A stretch of 14,168 nt of DNA from an uncultured Clostridia bacterium (GTDB taxonomy: Bacteria; Bacillota; Clostridia; Oscillospirales; Ruminococcaceae), in NCBI GenBank assembly GCA_937901805.1, contig CALDJI010000075.1, forward strand, positions 1-14,168. Reading direction: 5' to 3'. The position numbers and the translations under genes are program-made. Each line of letters starts with the position of its first letter. The stretch's first letter is position 1. Of the stretch, positions 1 through 6,943 are shown piece after piece. Under the pieces are notes generated by a model. That model was not told where the DNA came from. It searched no databases and saw only the letters and a program-made list of their open reading frames with translations.

Positions 1-39
1 AATTGGTATTAAATCTTGAATTATATTACAATTGGTATT
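1..39. repeat. Short direct repeat AATTGGTATT (two copies)
   Basis: AATTGGTATT occurs at 1-10 and again at 30-39, so the copies are 29 bases apart in an AT-rich stretch just downstream of the sigma-factor stop codon. It could be part of an operator or promoter for whatever lies left of the window, or chance in AT-rich DNA. No terminator hairpin for the sigma gene is visible here. Confidence 0.35.
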
Positions 40-527
40 CAAAAATATCCCTCCTTTTGGAGTTGTTCTTTCAGCCAGCTGCGAACCCGAAACAGTAAAA
101 CTCTGGCAGAGCTTTCGCTAATCCCGGATTGCTGGGCAATCTCTGCGTAACTGTATCCGCTCGTCCGCATATGGACAATTTCCTGGGTGCGGGTATCCTT
201 TTGGGCAAGCAGCTGTTCTATTCTTTGCAGGACCTGCCGATCCGTAAGACGCTGCTGGAGTGTATCCTCGGACAAGGTAAGCAGTATCTCCTGAGGAAGA
301 GCGGACGGAGCCCTGTCCCTAAGGTGTTTCATCCACAGGTGGCGGGCAATGGAGTACAGCCAGGTGCGCACACTGCTCTCCCTTCGGAAGCGTTCCATAG
401 AGGAAATTGCGCGGACAAATGTCTCTTGCAGCAGATCCTCTGCCAGGACAGAATCGTGGGTCAGCCACAAAAGATAGGAGTACAGCTCCTGTTTATGTTC
501 CTGATAAATCCACTCGATTTGCTGCAT
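39..527 (-). CDS. ECF-type RNA polymerase sigma factor (sigma-70 family)
   Basis: A 162-residue protein with the two-domain layout of an extracytoplasmic-function sigma factor. Region 2 (about residues 9-70) carries the core-binding and -10 recognition segment, including the typical AEDLLQETFVRA (29-40) and the WLYSIARH helix (56-63). Region 4 (about 97-155) is a helix-turn-helix with GYSYAEIAQQSGISESSARV. Length is normal for the family. I chose the ATG at 527 because a strong AAGGGGGG site lies just upstream; longer in-frame starts at 545 and 638 lack one. It would direct RNA polymerase to a stress or envelope regulon. The usual anti-sigma partner would lie left of the window and cannot be seen. 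It is transcribed divergently from the ROK kinase operon. Confidence 0.9.
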   Translation of the reverse strand: MQQIEWIYQEHKQELYSYLLWLTHDSVLAEDLLQETFVRAISSMERFRRESSVRTWLYSIARHLWMKHLRDRAPSALPQEILLTLSEDTLQQRLTDRQVLQRIEQLLAQKDTRTQEIVHMRTSGYSYAEIAQQSGISESSARVLLFRVRSWLKEQLQKEGYF

Positions 528-570
528 CGCTTTCCCCCCTTCCATTTTGTTAGTCCCTTTTCTGTGTGTT

Positions 571-599
571 ATGTTACAGATTTTTAAAAAAATTTTCAA
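571..599 (-). promoter_or_regulatory. Candidate promoter of the ECF sigma gene
   Basis: On the minus strand there is TTGAAA (599-594), a 17-base spacer made almost entirely of A and T, and TAACAT (576-571), about 45 bases before the start codon. The -10 box matches the sigma-A consensus at 4 of 6 positions. I see no clear ECF-type autoregulatory promoter. Confidence 0.4.
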
Positions 600-637
600 C
601 AGTTCTCCCTTTTTTCTGATCTGTCGACTGATTTCCA

Positions 638-666
638 TTTACTGGATGTGTCGGAAGCGGTATACT
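638..666 (+). promoter_or_regulatory. Candidate promoter of the ROK kinase operon
   Basis: TTTACT (638-643), 17-base spacer, TATACT (661-666), placing the transcript start about 25 bases before the TTG start codon. The -35 box is imperfect (4 of 6). Confidence 0.4.
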
Positions 667-697
667 GGAAGTAAAATCCGGATAGGAGGGGAACTAT

Positions 698-1549
698 TTG
701 GAGCATTTTATCGGAGTGGATATTGGGGGAACCAAGATGGTGCTCTGCGCCCAAAAAGAAGGCGGCGGATATCTGGAAACGTTCCTCCCCACCGGAAAAG
801 AATTTTCCGCAGAACAGATTAAATCCCACTTACAGGAATTTTTGCAAAGTCTTCCTTTCCCTGTCCACGGGGTGGGAATGGCCATCCCGTGCCTTATTTC
901 CCAAAACCGGGAGGTTGTCCGATGCGACGCCATTCCGGGGCTTGCCGGAATGACCGCTGAATTCCTTTCAGACGGCGCATTCCCGATCCAGTTTCTCAAC
1001 GATCTGCGCTGCGCCGCCCTGGCGGAAGCCGCCAATTACCCGGACGACTATTTAATTGCCGTTGTACTGGCGGGTTCCGGTACGGCGCTGGGCATTGCGG
1101 ACAGAGGACGCCTGCTGACAGGAAGGGGTTTTTCCGGAGAACTCGGATACACCTGCATGGCCGCGCAGGACGGCCATGTTTTCCGGGCGGATGATATGAG
1201 CGGCGGTAACGCCCTGCTGAGAAGAACCGGAGATTCGCTGGATGCCTTTCTCGCACGTATCCGGCGGGGAGAATCTCAGGCGCTGGAGGAAGTGCGCAGG
1301 GCAGGGTTCTATTTTGGGCTTGCTCTGGCGAATGTCATCGGCATTTTTAATCCCCATGTCCTGGTTGTGGGCGGAGGGATGACTTCCTATCCAGGATACC
1401 TGGAAACGGCACTTGCCTGCTGTAAAAAGTATGCCTTAGAGCAATCGCTGGAAGGATGCCTGATTGCCCGCCCAAAAGATGAAAAACGGATTGTTGCACT
1501 GGGAGCGATGGAGTTTATCCGCCGTATACAGAGAGGAGAATCAATATGA
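698..1549 (+). CDS. ROK-family sugar kinase paralogue 1
   Basis: A 283-residue actin-fold kinase of the ROK family, whose members phosphorylate hexoses or amino sugars with ATP in the cytoplasm. Visible are the N-terminal phosphate-binding GVDIGGTK (residues 6-13, with the D-x-G-x-T signature), the catalytic-base pair N101-D102 in NDLRCAA, the glycine-rich AGSGTALG near 125-132, and a C-terminal VVGGG adenosine-site motif. In the ROK GELGH position this protein has GELGY (147-151), and the zinc-binding cysteine cluster usually found after it is missing. It starts with TTG at 698, seven bases after an AGGAGGGG site (684-691); no ATG gives a full phosphate-binding motif. It overlaps the next, similar kinase by ATGA, so the two are co-translated. 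Substrate is unknown; allose, mannose or an amino sugar are possible by family. It could be a subunit or an inactive partner of its neighbour. Confidence 0.85.
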   Translation: MEHFIGVDIGGTKMVLCAQKEGGGYLETFLPTGKEFSAEQIKSHLQEFLQSLPFPVHGVGMAIPCLISQNREVVRCDAIPGLAGMTAEFLSDGAFPIQFLNDLRCAALAEAANYPDDYLIAVVLAGSGTALGIADRGRLLTGRGFSGELGYTCMAAQDGHVFRADDMSGGNALLRRTGDSLDAFLARIRRGESQALEEVRRAGFYFGLALANVIGIFNPHVLVVGGGMTSYPGYLETALACCKKYALEQSLEGCLIARPKDEKRIVALGAMEFIRRIQRGESI

Positions 1550-2391
1550 AACACCTTGTGGGAGTAGATATTGGAGGAACGAAAATGTACCTCTGTGCAA
1601 AAAACGGAACCGACTGGATCGAACGCCGGGTTCCGACTGGAATCACCTGTACCAAAGAATACCTGAGGGAACAGATGAATGATTTTCTGGACAGGCTCCC
1701 ATTTCCCGTTGATGCAGTGGGGATGGCCGTACCGGGGCTTGTAACATCGGAACATTTTTGTGAGCGCTCAGACGTCGTACCTGCCTTATCCGGCGTGGAT
1801 TCCGCATTCTTTTCCCAAGGCCGTTTTCCAGTTTTTTATCTCAATGACGTACGCTGTGCCGCTGTGGAAGAGGCGTCCCGCTTTCCGGAAGATTCTGTAG
1901 TCTCCGTTTTAATGGCTGGAACCGGGATCGCGCTTTCCGTCTGTGAACACGGACAACTGCTGCATGGGCACGCTGGGTTTTCCGGTGAACTCGGGCACTG
2001 CTATGTCGGTACTCCCGGTGGGCTGCGCATGATTGACGAACTCGCAAGCGGCGCCCAAATCCTGCGGGAAGCCGGCTGTACCGCCCCAGATCTGATGGAG
2101 CGAATCCAAAATGGAGCGGAGACGGAAATTTCCATTATCCACCGGGCGGGAAAAGCCTTTGGCATGGCGCTTGCTTTGGTAATCAATCTCTATAATCCGG
2201 ACGCCATTGTTATCGGCGGAGGAACCGCCGGGTATCCAGGTTATATGGAAGCCGCAAAACAGACAGCCCAGGAGTTATCACTGGCACAGTCTTTTTCACA
2301 GTGCCGGTTCTATACGCCTCATGACCCTAAACGGATCGTGGCGCTTGGCGCCATGCGCTATGCAGCGCAAAAACTGACTGACCAAGGCTGA
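1546..2391 (+). CDS. ROK-family sugar kinase paralogue 2
   Basis: A 281-residue ROK kinase, clearly a tandem duplicate of the gene before it: the two align almost gap-free from GVDIGGTKM to KRIVALGAM. It has the phosphate-binding GVDIGGTK (6-13), the catalytic pair N100-D101 in NDVRCAA, AGTGIALS near 125-132, GELGH (147-151) and VIGGG near the C-terminus. It keeps the histidine of the zinc site but lacks the three following cysteines, so a structural zinc is unlikely. Its start codon overlaps the upstream stop (ATGA at 1546-1549), with a GGAGA-type ribosome site inside the first gene. No transporter, phosphosugar isomerase or regulator is nearby to suggest a substrate. Confidence 0.87.
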   Translation: MKHLVGVDIGGTKMYLCAKNGTDWIERRVPTGITCTKEYLREQMNDFLDRLPFPVDAVGMAVPGLVTSEHFCERSDVVPALSGVDSAFFSQGRFPVFYLNDVRCAAVEEASRFPEDSVVSVLMAGTGIALSVCEHGQLLHGHAGFSGELGHCYVGTPGGLRMIDELASGAQILREAGCTAPDLMERIQNGAETEISIIHRAGKAFGMALALVINLYNPDAIVIGGGTAGYPGYMEAAKQTAQELSLAQSFSQCRFYTPHDPKRIVALGAMRYAAQKLTDQG

Positions 2392-2410
2392 CAAAAGCAA
2401 TCGCCTTTTT
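2384..2410 (+). terminator. Probable weak terminator of the ROK operon
   Basis: AAGGC(T)GA at 2384-2391 can pair with TCGCCTT at 2401-2407 around a 9-base loop, followed by further Ts to 2410. The stop codon TGA (2389-2391) lies in the left arm. The stem has one bulged T, so strength is modest. Confidence 0.45.
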
Positions 2411-2660
2411 CCTTGCCATGTTACCGAAAAAACAGTCGCTGAATTTTGCCGTTCAAAAGTCTTAAAAATAAAATATCGCGAGTACTGAATTTTTCATTAG
2501 AGTGCTCAAAATCACACACTTTTGACGCTTTGGCCCCGAAATAGTATCTGAATTTCTTACAGCAACCCAAAGCAATACAGACAACTATGAGGAAACGCCA
2601 TGCGAATCGAGAGCGAAATCGCTCATGGTTTTTGCCTTCTTTGGATACCACATCAGCAGG
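2411..2660. other. Repeat-like non-coding segment with an antisense open frame
   Basis: The minus strand is open from a GTG at 2651 to a TAA at 2421 (76 codons), but no ribosome site precedes it and the predicted peptide is basic and aromatic, with no domain I recognise. A 14-base palindromic core, GAGCGA-AA-TCGCTC, lies at 2611-2624. The stretch sits between an operon terminator and coding remnants, where dispersed intergenic repeats are often found. I suspect a dispersed element of a Clostridia genome, but that is inference because only one copy is in view. Confidence 0.3.
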
Positions 2661-2792
2661 ACAGACCTATTTGCCAACTGTGGACAAATCCCGTTTATCC
2701 TGATCGTTGACAGAAGTGATTGGCCCTGCTATTTCGTGCAAAAGAAGAAAGCAATAGAAAATTTATATAATATGGGCGCTGGATACTTATAA
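2625..2792 (+). pseudogene. Short coding remnant (55 codons), function unknown
   Basis: From ATG at 2625 to TAA at 2790-2792 a frame reads MVFAFFGYHISRTDL..., then IPFILIVDRSDW and a C-terminal end KKKAIENLYNMGAGYL. The composition looks protein-like, but no ribosome site precedes the ATG. It may be the surviving C-terminal end of a lost gene. A TATAAT at 2766-2771 inside it could serve as the -10 box of the following gene, although no matching -35 is visible. I do not recognise the family. Confidence 0.25.
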
Positions 2793-2824
2793 ATAGAAAC
2801 GAAAACTTGCCGGGGAGGCTGACA

Positions 2825-3283
2825 ATGATTAAAGTAATAAAAAAAGCCTTTGTTGTCGTTGGGAAAATGGGTTCAACGTTAGACGGCGAAGGTTTTATTC
2901 AGAAATTGTGGGATGATGCAAACAGTCATTTTTGTGAAGTAGCACATCTGGCTAAAAAAGACGCAAATGGGAATATTGCGGGAATATGGGGCGCCATGTC
3001 TGATCTTTCTCACTCATATAAACCCTGGGAAGACGGCTTTCGTAAAGGCCTGTATCTGGCAGGAGTGGAATGTGTTGATCATGCACAAGCGCCTGATGGA
3101 TGGACAAAATGGATCATACCAGGTTATGAGTATCTCGTTGTCGAAAATCATAATGGAGTGTTTCAAGACACCATCAGACAAATGAAGGAGGAGGGTTTTT
3201 CTCTGGTCGGAGCAGTTCACGATTACACTGACCCGGTAACGGGAAAGGGCTATATGTATTTTCCGATCAAAGAAATTTCATAG
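2825..3283 (+). CDS. GyrI-like small-molecule (effector) binding domain protein
   Basis: A 152-residue protein that appears to be a stand-alone GyrI-like/AraC effector-binding domain (SHS2-type fold). Supporting features are the N-terminal FVVVGKMG strand, the central NIAGIWGAMSD segment, GFRKGLYLAGVEC, and the late WTKWIIPGYEYLVVE strand, which is typical of the second repeat of this domain. Family members bind drugs or other hydrophobic ligands, either fused to AraC/MerR DNA-binding domains or alone, as in SbmC/GyrI. No DNA-binding domain is present, so it is probably a binder or a detoxification protein rather than a regulator. The start at 2825 is preferred over an in-frame codon at 2807 because GGGGAGG (2811-2817) fits it. 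The gene stands alone in an accessory stretch. Confidence 0.72.
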   Translation: MIKVIKKAFVVVGKMGSTLDGEGFIQKLWDDANSHFCEVAHLAKKDANGNIAGIWGAMSDLSHSYKPWEDGFRKGLYLAGVECVDHAQAPDGWTKWIIPGYEYLVVENHNGVFQDTIRQMKEEGFSLVGAVHDYTDPVTGKGYMYFPIKEIS

Positions 3284-3777
3284 ATTCCAGTCTGCATAAG
3301 GGTTTCGGTTATTCTCAATCAGCAAAATTCCCCTTCCTGTCTTGGATGGAAACAGGTGATTTTTGCCGGAGGAACTCCCTTGCCCCTATACCTCTGCAAA
3401 ATTTTTCTCAACGGAATGGACAGGAAAGAATAATCAAAAGGGCATTCCTTTTCCTGAAAATAGTACAAAGTCAAATGCATTTTCCACGGAATCAGTATAA
3501 AACACTTTGCCCCGTCAATTTTAGTACCTGTGCGCTCCCTATTGCAAGGCTTATGGAACTATGCGTAACCATAACGGTATGCAAAGCCGTCCTGAAGTCT
3601 TTACAGGTGTGATTGCACCCGTTCTGTGCCTGTTGTGTATCGTTCTTATTTATGGTGCTAAAATAGCGCCCAACTCCATACAACCAGCTTATATGGGCAA
3701 TATGAGAAGATGCGGGAGAAAATGGAAACCGTTGAAGATACGGACTTTTTCTTCACTTCAATAAACACCTGTGAAAA
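3284..3777. other. Intergenic stretch with possible decayed coding fragments
   Basis: About 500 bases without a convincing gene. A frame at 3561-3764 encodes a hydrophobic segment (VIAPVLCLLCIVLIYGA) and lacks a ribosome site. Another frame, open from 3662 to a TGA at 3779-3781, ends in YEKMREKMETVEDTDFFF..., which looks like a genuine charged C-terminus. Together they suggest a frameshifted small membrane protein that has decayed, but I cannot name it. No clear terminator follows the GyrI-like gene. Confidence 0.3.
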
Positions 3778-3805
3778 GTGACAAAGACATTCCCGTCTAT
3801 ACAAT
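3778..3805 (+). promoter_or_regulatory. Candidate promoter of yqeY
   Basis: GTGACA (3778-3783), 16-base spacer, TACAAT (3800-3805); both boxes match 5 of 6. This gives an mRNA leader of about 150 bases. A second TATAAT at 3911-3916 has no good -35 and overlaps a small hairpin (TGCCGC 3916-3921 with GCGGCA 3933-3938) just before the ribosome site. Confidence 0.4.
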
Positions 3806-3959
3806 CAATAGAAAATATAGTATCATGAATATAGATCCAGTTCACAAAGCAAACGGTATCTGTCAAACTACAAGATAAAAGCGACATACCGGATCAATTG
3901 GAAATCCATATATAATGCCGCGCTTATGGAAAGCGGCAGAAATTGCAGGAGGAATCGCC

Positions 3960-4409
3960 ATGGGAAAGACGCAGCAGATCCAAAAAGAAATGATGGCCGC
4001 ATTGAAAGCAAAGGATACAAGGCGCAAGGACGCGCTTTCCCTGATGCTTTCATCACTCAAGGCCAAAGCCAAAGATGAACGGAGAGAACTGACTGAAGAT
4101 GAGGAAAACGCCCTGATTTTAAAGGAAATCAAGCAGACCAAGGAAACCAGGGACAGCGCGCCCGCCGATCGAAAGGATATCCTGGAAGAATGCGAATTCC
4201 GGATTGCAGTGCTCAGTGAATTTGCACCGCAGGAGATGTCGGCGGATGAAATTCGAAAAACTGTTTCTGAAGTCCTTGGCCAGCTGGGGATTTCAGCCCC
4301 TTCTCCAAAAGACAAGGGGATTGTCATGAAAACCCTGATGCCGCTTGTCAAGGGAAAAGCCGATGGAAAACTGGTCAACCAGATTGTCGGAGAATTTTTA
4401 AACAAATAG
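3960..4409 (+). CDS. yqeY: GatB/YqeY domain protein
   Basis: A 149-residue, helix-rich, charged protein matching the YqeY family, whose fold resembles the tail domain of GatB, the amidotransferase subunit that contacts tRNA. Typical features are the N-terminal MMAALKAKDTRRKDALSLML, the middle EFRIAVLSEFAPQEMSADEI, and the C-terminal segment GIVMKTLMPLVKGKADGKLVN with its usual glycine-lysine pattern. Length is normal for the family. The precise role is not settled; a tRNA-related function is inferred from the fold. I chose the ATG at 3960 because GCAGGAGG lies just upstream, while the in-frame ATG at 3915 has no ribosome site. It is monocistronic, with its own terminator. Confidence 0.9.
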   Translation: MGKTQQIQKEMMAALKAKDTRRKDALSLMLSSLKAKAKDERRELTEDEENALILKEIKQTKETRDSAPADRKDILEECEFRIAVLSEFAPQEMSADEIRKTVSEVLGQLGISAPSPKDKGIVMKTLMPLVKGKADGKLVNQIVGEFLNK

Positions 4410-4411
4410 GA

Positions 4412-4447
4412 AAAACTCCCTGTCAGAAAACAGGGAGTTTTATTTTT
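4412..4447 (+). terminator. Intrinsic terminator after yqeY
   Basis: AAAACTCCCTGT (4412-4423) pairs with ACAGGGAGTTTT (4430-4441) around the loop CAGAAA, followed by a T-rich tail (TTTTATTTTT). Strong and typical. Confidence 0.9.
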
Positions 4448-4507
4448 CCACAAAAAGAACTTATGTCAGGCACAAAAAAACGTCCGTTTTTTGCTTACAC
4501 CCACCTG

Positions 4508-4532
4508 CTCCTTTGTGTTACAATATATATAG
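4508..4532 (+). promoter_or_regulatory. Candidate -10 region for the CarD gene
   Basis: TACAAT begins at about 4520 in GTGTTACAATATATATAG, roughly 65 bases before the start codon. The best -35 at the right distance (TTACAC, 18 bases upstream) is weak, so the exact promoter is uncertain. Confidence 0.3.
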
Positions 4533-4589
4533 TATCCTTTTGCAGTTTGACGGCGTAAAGGAAATACAAATTCATCAGGAGGGAAAACG

Positions 4590-5126
4590 ATGTTTGAAAA
4601 AGGCAAATGGATCGTTTATGGCAACACAGGGGTATGCCAGGTTGAGGATATCGGGATACCTCATGATATTCCGGTACAGGACGGAAACAAGTCCTATTAC
4701 AAGCTCAACCCTGTCTATGAGGCCGGAGAAATATATATCCCGGTAGACACATGTGTCTTTATGCGGCCTGTCTTGACAAAAGAAGAGGCCAGAGGACTGA
4801 TTTCCAAAATTCCAGCGGGCTGGGAAGAAGAAAACACGGTGACGCTGGAAGAGGAATACCAAAAATGTCTTAGTGATCATGAATGCGGAGAATGGATGCA
4901 CCTGCTGACCTCCATCCGGCTGAGGGAATGGAAAATGAAAAAACAGGGGAAAAGAATTGGGAAACTTTACCACAAATATGAAAAACGTGCCCAGGAACTG
5001 CTGTACGGAGAACTTTCTGTTGTACTTGGAATCTCCTATGAGGAATTGGAAAAAGAAATAGAGCAGCAGTTTTCCGAACTCTTTGCCAAATTACAAACGA
5101 AAGCACAAAAGACCCCATCCCATTAA
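4590..5126 (+). CDS. CarD-family transcriptional regulator
   Basis: A 178-residue protein with the CarD/CdnL layout. The N-terminal Tudor-like RNA polymerase interaction domain (about 1-65) starts FEKGKWIVYGNTGVCQVEDIG and includes YYKLNPVYEAGEIYIPVDT. A helical C-terminal domain (about 75-170) rich in Glu and Lys includes TSIRLREWKMKKQGKRIGKLYHKYEKRAQ given here in part as SIRLREWKMKKQ. Family members bind the RNA polymerase beta subunit and modulate open-complex stability, often at rRNA and stress genes. The ATG at 4590 follows a good AGGAGGG site. yaaA follows after 41 bases with its own ribosome site and no terminator between, so the two may be co-transcribed. Confidence 0.85.
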   Translation: MFEKGKWIVYGNTGVCQVEDIGIPHDIPVQDGNKSYYKLNPVYEAGEIYIPVDTCVFMRPVLTKEEARGLISKIPAGWEEENTVTLEEEYQKCLSDHECGEWMHLLTSIRLREWKMKKQGKRIGKLYHKYEKRAQELLYGELSVVLGISYEELEKEIEQQFSELFAKLQTKAQKTPSH

Positions 5127-5167
5127 CCGGGAATGATCCGCAAACCAAAAAGATTGGAGGCTGCCGC

Positions 5168-5932
5168 GTGAAAATCATCATTTCCCCTGCCAAAAAAATG
5201 AACTCGGAAGACGATTTTCTGCTCCACGACCAGCTCCCGGCTTTTCTGGAAAAAACCGAGATTTTGCTTGCCTACCTAAAATCCCTTTCCTATGCGCAGC
5301 TGAAAAAACTCCTTGCCTGCAATGACTCCATTGCGCAGGTCAATTTTTTGCGGTATCAGCAGATGGACTTATACGCCAGACCTACTCCTGCGTTATTGGC
5401 ATACGAGGGAATCCAGTACCAATATATGGCTCCTTCGGTCTTTACAGAGGACGAATTCCGTTATATTCAGGAACATTTACGGATATTATCCGGTTTTTAT
5501 GGGATTTTGCGTCCTATGGACGGCGTAGTTCCCTACCGTCTGGAAATGCAGGCAAAACTGAAAACCAATTTTTGCAAAAATCTCTATGATTTCTGGGGAG
5601 ATTGCCTCTTCCGTTTTTTAAAAGCGGAAGACGATACATTGGTAAACCTTTCCTCCGGTGAGTACAGCAAGGCGGTTTTGCCCTATATCAAAAACTCCAT
5701 GCGGGTGATCACGCCCATTTTTGGGGAGCAGATCCAGGGAAAAATCAAAGAAAAGGGAGTTTATGTCAAAATGGCGCGCGGGGAAATGGTACGGTATCTG
5801 GCTCAGGAGGGTGCAACAAATCCGGAAATCATGAAAGAATTTGATCGACTTGGCTACCGTTATCATCCTGAATACTCAGACGACAGCACCTGGGTATTTT
5901 TAAGGGATCCAGAAAAGTCCAAAACCATATAA
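5168..5932 (+). CDS. yaaA: Peroxide stress protein YaaA (DUF328)
   Basis: A 254-residue cytoplasmic protein, full length for the YaaA/DUF328 family (about 250-260). It shows the diagnostic N-terminus MKIIISPAKKM, then ARPTPALLAYEGIQYQ, LRILSGFYGILRPMDGVVPYRLEM, NLSSGEYSK, and the C-terminal KMARGEMVRYLAQEG followed by LGYRYHPEYSDDSTWVF. In E. coli YaaA is induced by OxyR and limits iron-driven DNA damage during peroxide stress; the same role here is inferred from homology. It starts with GTG at 5168, preceded by TTGGAGG. It sits behind the CarD gene, and a bidirectional hairpin ends the unit. Confidence 0.93.
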   Translation: MKIIISPAKKMNSEDDFLLHDQLPAFLEKTEILLAYLKSLSYAQLKKLLACNDSIAQVNFLRYQQMDLYARPTPALLAYEGIQYQYMAPSVFTEDEFRYIQEHLRILSGFYGILRPMDGVVPYRLEMQAKLKTNFCKNLYDFWGDCLFRFLKAEDDTLVNLSSGEYSKAVLPYIKNSMRVITPIFGEQIQGKIKEKGVYVKMARGEMVRYLAQEGATNPEIMKEFDRLGYRYHPEYSDDSTWVFLRDPEKSKTI

Positions 5933-5965
5933 AAAAACGCCTCTCAGGCATTGAGAGGCATTTTT
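5932..5965. terminator. Bidirectional terminator between yaaA and the lipoprotein gene
   Basis: GCCTCTCA (5939-5946) pairs with TGAGAGGC (5952-5959) around GGCAT. ATTTTT follows on the plus strand, and a run of seven As precedes the stem, giving a T-run on the minus strand. It can therefore end both yaaA and the convergent lipoprotein gene, whose stop codon at 5967-5965 touches the T-run. Confidence 0.88.
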
Positions 5966-6423
5966 CAGGTAATTCCCTGCAAATTTTCACTCAGATAAAT
6001 TCCAAAACTTCCTGAAGTATACTGAAGAGAAACCGCAATCCTGCCATTTGTACCAAGATAGATTACAGTATCCATCTGTTGAGGCGGGAGCAGCTGTTTT
6101 TTCACTGTACGGAACCCAGCAGATTCCAGTTCCTGCAAATACCGCTCCACTCCTGAACGGGTGGCCTGCATCAGAGCAATCGAAAAGCCCCGATTCTGTG
6201 GATCTTCCAAAACCCACTGGACCGTCCCAGTCTCCGGTTTTGGAATCTGTGCTGTAAAGGAATTATGCGGCCATTCCTCTGTATATTTTATTTGCGGCGC
6301 AGAAGAAACCGTACTGGAGGAAGGGTCTGCAACAACTCCGTATTCCGGCTTTGCACATCCCCCGAAAATCAGGAGAACAGCGGCAAACAGTCCCGCCAGG
6401 CAACGAAAGCCCCTCTTATTCAT
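5965..6423 (-). CDS. Small lipoprotein, unknown function
   Basis: A 152-residue predicted lipoprotein. The N-terminus MNKRGFRCLAGLFAAVLLIFGGC has a basic start, a hydrophobic core and a lipobox ending at Cys23, so the mature protein would be tethered to the outer face of the membrane. A Ser-rich linker follows (about 33-42), then a compact domain of about 110 residues, including WVLEDPQNRGFSIALM, ERYLQELESAGF and GRIAVSLQYTSGSFGIYL. I do not recognise the domain. The start at 6423 overlaps the stop of the XRE gene (ATGA) and has an AAGGGAGGG site upstream. Coupling to the membrane-bound regulator suggests a joint job, for example as its extracellular sensor or brake; that is inference. Confidence 0.8.
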   Translation of the reverse strand: MNKRGFRCLAGLFAAVLLIFGGCAKPEYGVVADPSSSTVSSAPQIKYTEEWPHNSFTAQIPKPETGTVQWVLEDPQNRGFSIALMQATRSGVERYLQELESAGFRTVKKQLLPPQQMDTVIYLGTNGRIAVSLQYTSGSFGIYLSENLQGIT

Positions 6424-6881
6424 CCCTGTTTCCCTCCCTTTCTCCATCTGCGGATGCCGATAAAGACAGTAACACCCACCACAGCCGCCGTGATAACATA
6501 CAACGGCCAAAGAGAACCGGTTTCGGAAACGACATAAATTTCTGTAGAAGCGTCTGCATAGCCGATTATTTCGGACGGTGACTGACCAATCCTTCGAAAA
6601 ATACTCCACCCGCTGAAAACCAGCAGGGCTGCACTCAATCCTACCAGAATGCGAAGCGGCCAGCGTCTCTCGGATTTTGACGGGGGAACCTCCCCGATAA
6701 GTTCGGACATTGGGACTTGGAAAACTTCTGCCAGCATCAAAAGCTTTTGTGTACTGGGTCGGCTCTGTCCATTTTCCCATTTGGTAACTGCCTGGCGGGA
6801 AACGCCCAAACGCTCCGCCAGGAGTTCCTGGGTCATCTTTTGTCGTGTGCGCAGCTCCTTAATCGTTTGCGGGAGAGACAT
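6420..6881 (-). CDS. XRE-family helix-turn-helix regulator with two membrane helices
   Basis: A 153-residue protein. Residues 4-62 form a Cro/CI-type helix-turn-helix domain (KELRTRQKMTQELLAERLGV and SRQAVTKWENGQSRPS). Two hydrophobic segments follow at about 75-94 (LRILVGLSAALLVFSGWSIF) and 125-143 (WPLYVITAAVVGVTVFIGI), separated by about 30 polar residues and ended by a positive tail (RRWRKGGKQG). The predicted topology puts the DNA-binding domain and the tail inside and the short loop outside. Membrane-tied XRE regulators of this shape are common in Firmicutes; ligands are mostly unknown. Only a weak AGGA lies before the ATG at 6881. The next gene, a lipoprotein, overlaps its stop and is probably part of the same response. 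Confidence 0.85.
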   Translation of the reverse strand: MSLPQTIKELRTRQKMTQELLAERLGVSRQAVTKWENGQSRPSTQKLLMLAEVFQVPMSELIGEVPPSKSERRWPLRILVGLSAALLVFSGWSIFRRIGQSPSEIIGYADASTEIYVVSETGSLWPLYVITAAVVGVTVFIGIRRWRKGGKQG

Positions 6882-6914
6882 ATGCTCACATCCGTTTCCT
6901 GTATTTTCAGGACG

Positions 6915-6943
6915 ATTGTATCACATGAGTGCCTGTTTGAAAA
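6915..6943 (-). promoter_or_regulatory. Promoter of the XRE-lipoprotein operon
   Basis: On the minus strand there is TTTTCA (6943-6938), a 17-base spacer and TACAAT (6920-6915), preceded by TG in the extended -10 position (TGATACAAT). The extended -10 can make up for the weak -35. Confidence 0.5.

Noticed and set aside
3863..4453. Long minus-strand frame (196 codons) opposite yqeY
   Set aside because: Ser-rich shadow of a clear YqeY gene that also runs through its terminator.
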